Assembly (NCBI GenBank): GCA_050950785.1
Contig: JBMNIG010000009.1
Location: 22,328 to 86,327 of the forward strand
Length of the DNA stretch: 64,000 bases
Direction of reading: 5' to 3'
Origin: JAAYOS01 sp050950785
GTDB taxonomy: Bacteria; Bacillota; Clostridia; Oscillospirales; JAAYOS01
In this document: positions 34,760 through 42,217 of the stretch, in pieces
How the letters are laid out: every line of letters starts with the position of its first letter
How positions within the stretch are numbered: position 1 is the stretch's first letter
Notes under the pieces: generated by a model
Seen by the model: only the letters and a program-made list of their open reading frames with translations
What the model was told of the DNA's origin: nothing
Database searches by the model: none
Translations under genes and position numbers: made by a program

Positions 34760-35772
34760 GTAAGTGCACCATCCCGTATAGATATCTGCGCAATTTGCAG
34801 TCCCACATCCCGCGCCCCGGCTACGGTCTCACGTATCATTTTTGGGCCCGATGCACAGCCAGCGATATAAATATGTGTTTTCTCGGGTGGCTGAACATAT
34901 TCAAGAAACCCGTGTTTGTCAATACTAAGACCCGCAAGATTTGAGAGCATCACATTATCGGGGCTGGGATGGATTCCGCCACACAAAACAACATGATCAA
35001 ATGTCTCCTTTGCAAGACTTCCGGAGTTTTCGTATGTGACTTCCGGTAATCTTCCATTTGCGGTGATCCGTGCCGGACGACATCTAATAAAGCGGATCCC
35101 CAAATCTTTAAGTTCCTGTATATAATCTGATAGTGCGTTGGTTGTTTGGATATCCATATAGAAAAAGGTGATTTCACATTCAGGATAATAATGTCTGATG
35201 ACTTTGGCCGAACGTGTTGAGTAACCGCAACAAACGCGTGAGCAGTATTGCGCTTTCTCCCTGACACTACGTGAACCATAGCAAAGTACAAATGCTACTT
35301 TCTTAGGTGGTTCAGAAAAAAGTGATGTTGCGGTTCGATGATTTAGGATCCTCTCCATGTCCATGCCTGTTTGGATTGCTGCGGATCGATCTATATCAAG
35401 GGCGATCTTTGTCTTGCTTGCGTAATCTAAAAACCCGTTAGCCAACACTAAATCACTAAAATATAGTTCTATAAAATCGGAACCGTTTTTTATGTATGCA
35501 CAAAACCCGTCTTCTTCGCTGCGTATATCAACAACTTCGGAACTTGTCAATATAGTAATATTGTCATCATGCTCAACATTGTCCCAGAGGTTTCCAGCTG
35601 CACATACTCCGCACTGATTGCAAACATCGTCCGACTTGCAACCGAATTGCCTAACCTTTCCACCTATTGAAGAAGATATCTCCAAAATCGTACTAGGAAT
35701 CCCAAATTCGGATAATGTCTTAGCAACAGTGCAGCCTGCGAGTCCACCACCTATTATCAGCACATTTTTCAT
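34756..35772 (-). CDS. Short HdrA/QmoA-like FAD protein
   Basis: 338-residue flavoprotein, first gene of the long minus-strand run. FAD motif GGGLAG at residues 8-13; cysteines C51/C54/C57 (CNQCGVC) in the place of the HdrA CSAC motif; HdrA signature CYGSRS at 164 with C177, C181 and C182; a closing GD-type flavin motif near HIYIAGCASGPKMIRETVAGA. It has the HdrA FAD core but lacks the C-terminal ferredoxins, which are instead encoded by the next gene, coupled through a 4-bp overlap. The pair may therefore act as one split HdrA-MvhD unit. Start ATG 41 bases downstream of a consensus promoter. Confidence 0.78.
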   Translation of the reverse strand: MKNVLIIGGGLAGCTVAKTLSEFGIPSTILEISSSIGGKVRQFGCKSDDVCNQCGVCAAGNLWDNVEHDDNITILTSSEVVDIRSEEDGFCAYIKNGSDFIELYFSDLVLANGFLDYASKTKIALDIDRSAAIQTGMDMERILNHRTATSLFSEPPKKVAFVLCYGSRSVREKAQYCSRVCCGYSTRSAKVIRHYYPECEITFFYMDIQTTNALSDYIQELKDLGIRFIRCRPARITANGRLPEVTYENSGSLAKETFDHVVLCGGIHPSPDNVMLSNLAGLSIDKHGFLEYVQPPEKTHIYIAGCASGPKMIRETVAGARDVGLQIAQISIRDGALT

Positions 35773-35812
35773 TCAATCACCGTTCCGATCTTTATTACAG
35801 GATCCGATTCTA

Positions 35813-35842
35813 ATTATATATTGAACGATGTATCCATGTCAA
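35813..35842 (-). promoter_or_regulatory. Consensus sigma-A promoter of the one-carbon run
   Basis: Read on the minus strand: TTGACA (35842-35837), 18-base spacer, TATAAT (35818-35813). Both hexamers match the consensus perfectly. It lies 41 bases before the first gene and is the only such perfect site I found for the 18.7-kb run. Confidence 0.75.
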
Positions 35843-36044
35843 CAATACCCAAATCGTTGCAAGGGTATTTTGATTGCAATTTGCGGATCAACTTTTAGAA
35901 AGATAGATCCTTGTTAAATGGTTACCGGTAGTTTATAATTGATTATTAAGTAAAAATGCAAGTATTGACAGCCATATCTAGTTACTTGTATGTAATCTGA
36001 AGTGTTTTGATTACTAAATATATTTTACAAAGGGGAAATACATT

Positions 36045-36584
36045 TTGACAGATATAGACAAAATTGTACGTATGGCACAGAACGCCGGCTTTTCTGTTGT
36101 AGCTCCGCTTGATTTAGGTACTATTTGCTTGTATCCCGAAGTGCGGGAAATGTGCGCATCTGATAGGTGTCATGCCTATGATAGGAACTGGACTTGTCCT
36201 CCCGCATGTGGAACTCTTGAGGAGTGTTCCGAAAAGATACGCAGGTATAAGAGAGGGATCATAGTACAAACATTGGGAGAACTTGAAGACGACTTTGACT
36301 TTGAGGGTATGAAGGAATTAGCCGATAAACATAATGAAAAGTTCTATGCATTCCATGCAACACTGTCTGAGATATTTCCTAATGTACTGGCTCTTGGCGC
36401 GGGAGGATGCTCAAGATGTCAAACCTGTACATATCCGGAAGCACCATGCAGGTTTCCGCACCTGGCCTTATCTTCGATGGAAGCCTATGGGATGATCGTA
36501 AGCGAAGTGTGTAACTTGAATGGTATACCGTACTATCATGGTCCTGGGAAAATCGTGTACATAGGGTGCTACCTGTTTGACTGA
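36045..36584 (+). CDS. DUF2284 cysteine-rich metal-binding protein
   Basis: 179-residue protein of the DUF2284 family of predicted metal-binding proteins. It has many cysteines: CASDRCHAY near 39-47, NWTCPPACGTLEEC near 51-64, and GGCSRCQTCTYPEAPCRFP near 122-140. The pattern suggests iron-sulfur or zinc sites. The family often occurs next to corrinoid methyltransferases and their activators, as here, but its function is unknown. TTG start at 36045 with AAGGGG about 8 bases upstream. It is divergent from the one-carbon run and followed by the RACo-type gene after 41 bases. Confidence 0.82.
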   Translation: MTDIDKIVRMAQNAGFSVVAPLDLGTICLYPEVREMCASDRCHAYDRNWTCPPACGTLEECSEKIRRYKRGIIVQTLGELEDDFDFEGMKELADKHNEKFYAFHATLSEIFPNVLALGAGGCSRCQTCTYPEAPCRFPHLALSSMEAYGMIVSEVCNLNGIPYYHGPGKIVYIGCYLFD

Positions 36585-36625
36585 TGTAAAATGAGGTGTA
36601 CTCAGAGGGCTGAAGGAGGACAGAA

Positions 36626-38428
36626 GTGATAAGTTCAGAGCACCGGGTGCTGTTTTTGCCCGATAAAATTGAAATAAGTGTTACTGATGGAACAAGCATC
36701 GTACATGCATTTCATAAGGCAGGTCTGCCTATTGATGCTCCATGTGGCGGAAATGGTACATGCGGCAAATGCATGGTGCGGGTGAAGATGAAAAATGGCT
36801 CAATAGAGCTAAAACAAGCATGCATAACACCCATTACCGAAGATATCATAATAGATATAGCTCATTTAGTTTCTGAGCACAGAATACTGCAGGATGGTTC
36901 CGGCAACCAGGTCAAACTGGACCCAATGATCAAACGCGTACCCGTTTGTGTTGAAAAAGCAAAGCTTGGAGATATCCGTTCCGAGTGGGAAAGATTGGCT
37001 GAGGCTACTGCTTTGGTCAGTGGTTTAACGGCTGAAGATCTGTCAGTACATCCCGCCGTTGTGTCCTCACTTTATGAAAACCTGATCAATTACAGCTACA
37101 AAGCTGACCTGTTCCTTTGCGGTAGTGAAGTACTCAGTGTAAGTCCTCAGGGAAGTCCCTTCTATGCAGTGGCGTTTGATATTGGAACAACAAGTATCGT
37201 AGGTTATCTATTGGATCTGGAAAGCGGAAATCAACTGGCGGTTTCAAGCGTACTTAATCCTCAATCGGCATATGGGGCAGATGTCGTCATGAGGGCGAAA
37301 TATTCGCTTGAAAATGGTGTTTCAATACTAACAAATGCTGTGAGGGAAGCGTTAAATTCAATAATAATAGATGTTGCTAAACAAGCAAATATAGATTCTA
37401 ATGATATATATCTGATTTCAGTCGCAGGCAACACATGTATGCACCACCTTTTTCTCGGTGTTTCTCCTGCTTCTCTGGTTTTCGCGCCATATAATCCCGC
37501 GATACGAAACGGATTGATTTTAAGGGCGGCTGACTGCAGCATCGAAGTAAACCCCCATGCAAAGCTGATTGCCTTGCCAAATATCGCCGGGTTTGTAGGT
37601 GCGGATACAGTTGCCGCGATTTTGGCTTCGGATATGGACAAATCCGAGAAGATGACTCTCTTGATCGACATAGGTACAAACGGTGAAATAGTTCTTGGCA
37701 ACAGCAATGGCATGATTGCATGTTCGACTGCTGCCGGCCCCGCCTTTGAAGGAGCGCTTATAGAATGCGGTATGCGCGGTGCTACCGGTGCTATAGATCA
37801 TGTGTCTCTTTCAGGTGGACATGTTGATTACAGTGTAATTGGCGGTAAGAAACCTGTCGGCATTTGCGGTTCGGGTTTAATAGATGCTATAGCTCAGCTT
37901 GTCCAAGTTGGTCTGATAGATGAAACGGGAAAGCTGCAAAATAAGGATCACACGATCGAGGGAGCCGATCTTTCTTCACGGGTCCGATCGATGAATGGAA
38001 AAAACGCCTTTGTGCTTGTTGAAGCAGATAAAAGCGGAACAGGATCGCCAATATACATAACACAAAAGGATATTAGGGAAGTGCAACTGGCAAAAGGCGC
38101 AATTTCTGCCGGAATAATGCTTTTGGCTGAACAATTAGGAGTTTCGATAGATGACGTAGAACAGGTTTTTATAGCAGGAGCGTTTGGTAACTATATGTCA
38201 CCTGAGAGTGCTTGTCAAATCTCACTTATACCTTCAATACTGAAAAACAAAATCACACCTATCGGCAATGCAGCAGGTGAGGGTTCAAAGAGGATCGTTC
38301 TCAATGAAGATGAGTTTCAGAGAACCAAACATATTTCAGACACCTGTGGTTATTTGGAACTAGCCGCCCATCCTGAGTTTCAGGATACATTTATTGACTG
38401 CCTGTCTTTTTCGGATATGAGTAAATGA
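36626..38428 (+). CDS. RACo-type corrinoid protein reductive activator
   Basis: 600-residue protein that likely reduces inactive Co(II) corrinoids to Co(I) with ATP. The N-terminal plant-type [2Fe-2S] ferredoxin domain has CGGNGTCGKC near residues 40-49 and a fourth cysteine at KQACITP. A linker leads to an actin-like (ASKHA/DUF4445) ATPase domain with AFDIGTTSIVGYLLD near 187-201, LIDIGTNGEIVLG near 348-360, and VFIAGAFGNYM near 515-525. GTG start with AAGGAGGA 5 bases upstream. It is placed among corrinoid methyltransferase genes on both sides, so its targets could be the corrinoid protein at 17.2-17.8 kb, MetH, or both. Confidence 0.9.
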   Translation: MISSEHRVLFLPDKIEISVTDGTSIVHAFHKAGLPIDAPCGGNGTCGKCMVRVKMKNGSIELKQACITPITEDIIIDIAHLVSEHRILQDGSGNQVKLDPMIKRVPVCVEKAKLGDIRSEWERLAEATALVSGLTAEDLSVHPAVVSSLYENLINYSYKADLFLCGSEVLSVSPQGSPFYAVAFDIGTTSIVGYLLDLESGNQLAVSSVLNPQSAYGADVVMRAKYSLENGVSILTNAVREALNSIIIDVAKQANIDSNDIYLISVAGNTCMHHLFLGVSPASLVFAPYNPAIRNGLILRAADCSIEVNPHAKLIALPNIAGFVGADTVAAILASDMDKSEKMTLLIDIGTNGEIVLGNSNGMIACSTAAGPAFEGALIECGMRGATGAIDHVSLSGGHVDYSVIGGKKPVGICGSGLIDAIAQLVQVGLIDETGKLQNKDHTIEGADLSSRVRSMNGKNAFVLVEADKSGTGSPIYITQKDIREVQLAKGAISAGIMLLAEQLGVSIDDVEQVFIAGAFGNYMSPESACQISLIPSILKNKITPIGNAAGEGSKRIVLNEDEFQRTKHISDTCGYLELAAHPEFQDTFIDCLSFSDMSK

Positions 38429-38558
38429 CACAAGGATGATCAATGTTTTGGACAATACGCCGATATGAATTTCGAATATTATGTTTTGAATGAGGGACAA
38501 TAGAACAAGTCAGTTGAGGTTGTAGAGTAGTATTTTCTGTGATAAAGGAAAGATAAAT

Positions 38559-39014
38559 ATGTGGAGAGTTGCGATTGTAGGCAGTGTCAATGATGACTTT
38601 TTGAACGTCGCCAAAAAGCGACTGTCCGATAGGAACGTTTATCTTGAGAAATTCAATGTTCTTTTACCGAATCCAGATTATGATGCAATTTTGGTCTTTC
38701 CGGACACAGATTTGTCCCTAAACAAATACTCATGTCGTATTTTGATAATTCCCGATGTGTTGATAACCGATGAAGCTATCATTAAGAATGCCTCCGCACT
38801 ATGTGTCATATCATACGGTTTATCTCCTAAAAATACAGTTACTCTTTCTAGTACTAATGATCATAGGAATGTGGTCGCATTACAGCGCGATATCATATCC
38901 CTTGATAACTCCTTGATATTAAGACAGGAATTCACGCTGGACTGCGACCTGTCACATTATGAAACAACGGCATTAGCATCACTTATGGCCATCTCAGGCG
39001 TGCTTGAACAATAA
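38559..39014 (+). CDS. Protein of unknown function, 151 residues
   Basis: I do not recognise this protein. It starts MWRVAIVGSVNDDF, alternates hydrophobic beta-like strands with polar loops in the first 90 residues (VAIVGSV, AILVFP, ILIIPDVLI, ALCVISYGL), and ends in a short helix. This suggests a small alpha/beta fold resembling a truncated nucleotide-binding domain, without a P-loop. No signal peptide or membrane segment. ATG with AAAGGAAAGA upstream. A terminator overlaps its stop codon, so it closes the DUF2284-RACo transcript. Confidence 0.65.
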   Translation: MWRVAIVGSVNDDFLNVAKKRLSDRNVYLEKFNVLLPNPDYDAILVFPDTDLSLNKYSCRILIIPDVLITDEAIIKNASALCVISYGLSPKNTVTLSSTNDHRNVVALQRDIISLDNSLILRQEFTLDCDLSHYETTALASLMAISGVLEQ

Positions 39015-39025
39015 GCACGCTTTTT
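38998..39025 (+). terminator. Terminator after the unknown 151-residue gene
   Basis: 8-bp stem GCGTGCTT/AAGCACGC (38998-39005 and 39013-39020), 7-base loop, then TTTTT. The stem includes the stop codon of the upstream gene. Confidence 0.88.
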
Positions 39026-39114
39026 CTTGCCATTTGCTATGCATCGTGCTAAAGTAGCAGTATTATGATTTATATCAATACCATCTTAGTTTGTTTGTGT
39101 TGGAGGTAGGGTCA

Positions 39115-41547
39115 TTGTTATCCAATGTAATGAAAAAAGAATTCATTATTCTTGACGGTGCCATGGGCACTATGCTTCAGAAACGAAGTAAAAATGCAGG
39201 TCTATCCATGGAGACTATCTGCTTTTCGGATGAGCACGCCGTTGAAGAAGTTCACCGTATGTATATCGAAAGCGGCAGTGACATGATCTATACCAATACA
39301 CTTTGTGCTAACGCCACGAAGCTTGAGGGAACCGGAATAAGTCCTGCTGAGCTTATAAGCAAAGCTGTAGAAATTGCACGGCGCGCTGCAAAAGGAACAG
39401 ATGTCCTTGTTGCACTCGATGTTGGTGCAATCGGTGATTTGATGGAGCCGGCAGGGGATCTTACCTTCGAACGCGCTTACTCAATGTTTGCCGAGCAGGT
39501 TATAGCCGGAGAAAAGGCCGGAGCCGATCTCATAGTCTTTGAGACGATGTCGGATCTCTACGAAGTTAAAGCAGGAGTACTAGCGGCAAAGGAAAATACT
39601 TCCCTCCCTGTTTTTGTTACAATGACATTTGGAGAGAGCAAAAGGACTTTCACAGGATGTGATGTTCGGTCTATGGCATGTACCCTTCAGGGTTTAGGCG
39701 TTGACGCAGTTGGCATCAACTGCTCCCTTGGTCCTAAGGAGATATATCCCATTGCAGCTGATCTGTCACACTATACTTCACTGCCAATAATAATCAAACC
39801 AAACGCCGGCTTGCCCGATCCGATAACAGGTGAGTTTAACGTAGATCCTGATCAGTTCGCTGATGAAATGATCAAGTACGCTCAACTCGGGGTTCGGTTT
39901 GTTGGTGGCTGCTGTGGTGCCGGTCCGGAATATATTAAACTACTTAAGCAAAGATTTGAAAAAGTTGAGAGACCAGTTTCTCAATATTTTCCCGGGACAC
40001 GGTTTTGCACACCGACAAATGTGGTTGAGCTTGACAGGGTTCGAGTAGTAGGTGAGAACATCAACCCGACAGGTAAAAAACCTTTACAGGATGCGCTAAA
40101 AAGCGGTGATATGTCATATGTTGAACAGTTAGCTGTTGCTCAAGCCGAGGCCGGGGCGGATCTGCTTGATGTCAACGTGGGTGTTCCGGGGATAGACGGG
40201 CAAACAACGATGGCAAACGCTATCAAAGCAATTCAAGGTGTCACAACTCTACCCCTTGTGATAGATTCCACTGATCCGAAAGTACTGGAGTCCGGCCTTA
40301 GGGCATATAACGGAAAGCCGTTGGTAAATTCTGTTACGGGTGAAGCAAAAAGTATCGAATATGTATTGCCCCTTGTAAAGAAGTATGGAGCCGCTGTAAT
40401 AGGCTTGACTCTTGATGAAAACGGTATACCGACTCTGGCTGAGGATCGTGTACGTATTGCCGAAAAAATTCTGAATGCATGCAATAGTTATGGGATTGCT
40501 AAAGAGGATTTGATCATAGATTGCCTTGTTCTTACTGCGTCAGCACAGCAAAGTTCAGCAATGGAAACTCTACGTGCCGCAAAAATGGTAAAGGAAAAAT
40601 TAGGATTAAAAACCTGTCTTGGTATATCAAACATATCATATGGCCTGCCTCAGCGGGAAATAGTAAACCGTACCTATCTTGCGCTTGCACTAAACCACGG
40701 CATTGACATGGTTATTATCAATCCAACATGCACTTCAATGATGGACACCATATATGCTTACAGACTTCTTACAGGAACAGATCAAGACTTAATGAGCTTT
40801 TTAGACTATATGTCGGCAAATTACAATACAGGCTCCTCATTGGAGGTAAAAGGGGATAAGACATTCCGTTTCGACGAACATTCAAATTTAGATAATAGTC
40901 GGTCATCGATCACCTCTGATTTATGCGATATCCTGCAGCGAGCCGTCCTCAGAGGACTAAAAGAAGATGCCACACAGATCACCAGCGAACTTCTGAACAG
41001 TATGGGAGCAACTGAAATCATCGATGGATGTCTAGTGCCCGCTCTCGACAATGTGGGAAAATTGTATGAAACGGGTGATATATTCCTTCCGCAGCTACTA
41101 AAATCTGCTGATGCAGCGGGAGCGGCTTTTGATATTATCAGGGACTCCTTAAAAGGCCAAGGAACCCCCTCCGCATCAAAGGGGAAGATCCTGCTTGCGA
41201 CTGTTCAGGGAGATATCCATGATATTGGTAAAAACATCGTAAAGGCAATGCTGGAAAACTATGGGTATACAGTGATCGATCTTGGAAAGGATGTTTCTCC
41301 AGATACTATTGTTGATACAGCTATCAGTGAAGATATCAGATTGATAGGTTTGAGTGCACTAATGACAACAACTGCCGAATTTATTGGTAAGACTGTTGAA
41401 AGACTTAGAGAAAGTGGACACGAATGCAAAGTTATGGCCGGAGGAGCGGTGTTGACAGAAGAATATGCCAAGAAACTGGGAGCTGATTTCTACGCAAAGG
41501 ATGCAGCAGAATCACTTCGAATTGCAAAAGATTTTTTTGGTAAGTAA
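39115..41547 (+). CDS. metH: Cobalamin-dependent methionine synthase, no activation domain
   Basis: Transfers a methyl group from methyl-H4folate to homocysteine. Three modules are present in about 810 residues: a homocysteine-binding barrel with zinc cysteines in VGINCSLGP and VGGCCGAGPEY; a pterin-binding barrel starting VVGENINPTGKKPL; and a B12 cap plus binding domain with the cobalt ligand in GDIHDIGKNI. The C-terminal SAM-dependent activation domain of E. coli MetH is missing, as in many anaerobes, so reactivation must come from another protein, possibly the RACo-type protein upstream. TTG at 39115 is preferred because GGAGGT ends 7 bases before it; the frame is open to 39091. Confidence 0.93.
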   Translation: MLSNVMKKEFIILDGAMGTMLQKRSKNAGLSMETICFSDEHAVEEVHRMYIESGSDMIYTNTLCANATKLEGTGISPAELISKAVEIARRAAKGTDVLVALDVGAIGDLMEPAGDLTFERAYSMFAEQVIAGEKAGADLIVFETMSDLYEVKAGVLAAKENTSLPVFVTMTFGESKRTFTGCDVRSMACTLQGLGVDAVGINCSLGPKEIYPIAADLSHYTSLPIIIKPNAGLPDPITGEFNVDPDQFADEMIKYAQLGVRFVGGCCGAGPEYIKLLKQRFEKVERPVSQYFPGTRFCTPTNVVELDRVRVVGENINPTGKKPLQDALKSGDMSYVEQLAVAQAEAGADLLDVNVGVPGIDGQTTMANAIKAIQGVTTLPLVIDSTDPKVLESGLRAYNGKPLVNSVTGEAKSIEYVLPLVKKYGAAVIGLTLDENGIPTLAEDRVRIAEKILNACNSYGIAKEDLIIDCLVLTASAQQSSAMETLRAAKMVKEKLGLKTCLGISNISYGLPQREIVNRTYLALALNHGIDMVIINPTCTSMMDTIYAYRLLTGTDQDLMSFLDYMSANYNTGSSLEVKGDKTFRFDEHSNLDNSRSSITSDLCDILQRAVLRGLKEDATQITSELLNSMGATEIIDGCLVPALDNVGKLYETGDIFLPQLLKSADAAGAAFDIIRDSLKGQGTPSASKGKILLATVQGDIHDIGKNIVKAMLENYGYTVIDLGKDVSPDTIVDTAISEDIRLIGLSALMTTTAEFIGKTVERLRESGHECKVMAGGAVLTEEYAKKLGADFYAKDAAESLRIAKDFFGK

Positions 41548-41587
41548 ATTAGACAGGTCTCTCAGTTCACCCCTGTCATACGAATAT

Positions 41588-41636
41588 GGGACGGTTCATA
41601 GCCTTGGATAAAACTCCAAGTCAAAAGAACCGTCCC
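41588..41636. terminator. Bidirectional hairpin of the ACCGTCC element family
   Basis: 10-bp perfect arms GGGACGGTTC (41588-41597) and GAACCGTCCC (41627-41636). A nested 6-bp hairpin CTTGGA/TCCAAG (41603-41620) lies in the loop. It sits between convergent metH and sodC. It shares a conserved half with the inverted repeat at 17090-17149. Confidence 0.7.
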
Positions 41637-41643
41637 TGGCCAA

Positions 41644-42114
41644 TCAGAAGCGACGAACGATATCGCCACACGCGATCTTTTTGCCTGAGTTTCCTGCAGG
41701 CTGCGATGTAAAATCGTCGGCAGAATCATGTACAATAACCGCTCTTCCGATTATCTCCTTTACTGTAAACCGCTCTGTATAAAATGCCATCCATGCAAAT
41801 CCGTTGTTGCTGAAAAGGGGAGGCATGTCACCTGCGTGAAAAGGATGTTTACAATTATGAGGGTTGTAGTGTGGGCCTGTATCCGCGAATGGATCAGAAG
41901 CATTACCTGTGAATCTGCCATTTTCATGAATATGAAATCCCAATACGGGGTAGCCGCATTGTCCGGTTCCACTTGGCAATCCTTTTATCTCAACCACGAC
42001 GATCGTGCCTTTTTCCGCCGGATAAAAAGCTACTACGCCGCGAATCTTCGGATGGCGAGCGTCTCCGCGTAAATCTGCAGTGGCAGCCGGCTTCTGATCT
42101 GCTACAATATTCAA
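41644..42114 (-). CDS. Cu/Zn superoxide dismutase-like protein
   Basis: About 156 residues of the SodC family. Metal ligands appear in order: GFHIHENG, HYNPHNCKHPFHAGDMP, and VIVHDSADDFTSQPAGNSGKKIACG, a complete copper and zinc set with the two cysteines for the disulfide. There is no signal peptide, which is unusual because bacterial SodC proteins are normally exported. The frame extends to an ATG at 42204, but that part lies within the terminator hairpin of the upstream flavodiiron gene and has no ribosome-binding site. A TTG at 42114 behind AAGAGG is a better though imperfect start. Enzyme activity is inferred. Confidence 0.75.
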   Translation of the reverse strand: MNIVADQKPAATADLRGDARHPKIRGVVAFYPAEKGTIVVVEIKGLPSGTGQCGYPVLGFHIHENGRFTGNASDPFADTGPHYNPHNCKHPFHAGDMPPLFSNNGFAWMAFYTERFTVKEIIGRAVIVHDSADDFTSQPAGNSGKKIACGDIVRRF

Positions 42115-42142
42115 TAACCTCTTTGATTGATTTCCGAAAGTA

Positions 42143-42217
42143 AAAAGCGTATCGATCCCCTCCTCTCCATATAGTTTATGTCTACCGGAGAAGAGGGGAC
42201 ACATATGCTACGCTTTT
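42143..42217 (-). terminator. Long imperfect terminator hairpin after the flavodiiron gene
   Basis: Outer 9-bp arms AAAAGCGTA/TACGCTTTT (42143-42151 and 42209-42217) and an inner near-perfect pair CCCCTCCTCTCC/GGAGAAGAGGGG (42157-42168 and 42187-42198). Read on the minus strand it ends in a T run. The flavodiiron stop codon lies inside the right arm. Confidence 0.65.

Noticed and set aside
35773..36044. Cobalamin or SAM riboswitch in the divergent hub
   Set aside because: No conserved B12-box-like or SAM-box-like core was seen on either strand; only promoter-like elements were found.
42115..42204. N-terminal extension of the SOD-like protein to the ATG at 42204
   Set aside because: The extension lies in the hairpin that terminates the flavodiiron gene, has no ribosome-binding site, and does not resemble a signal peptide.
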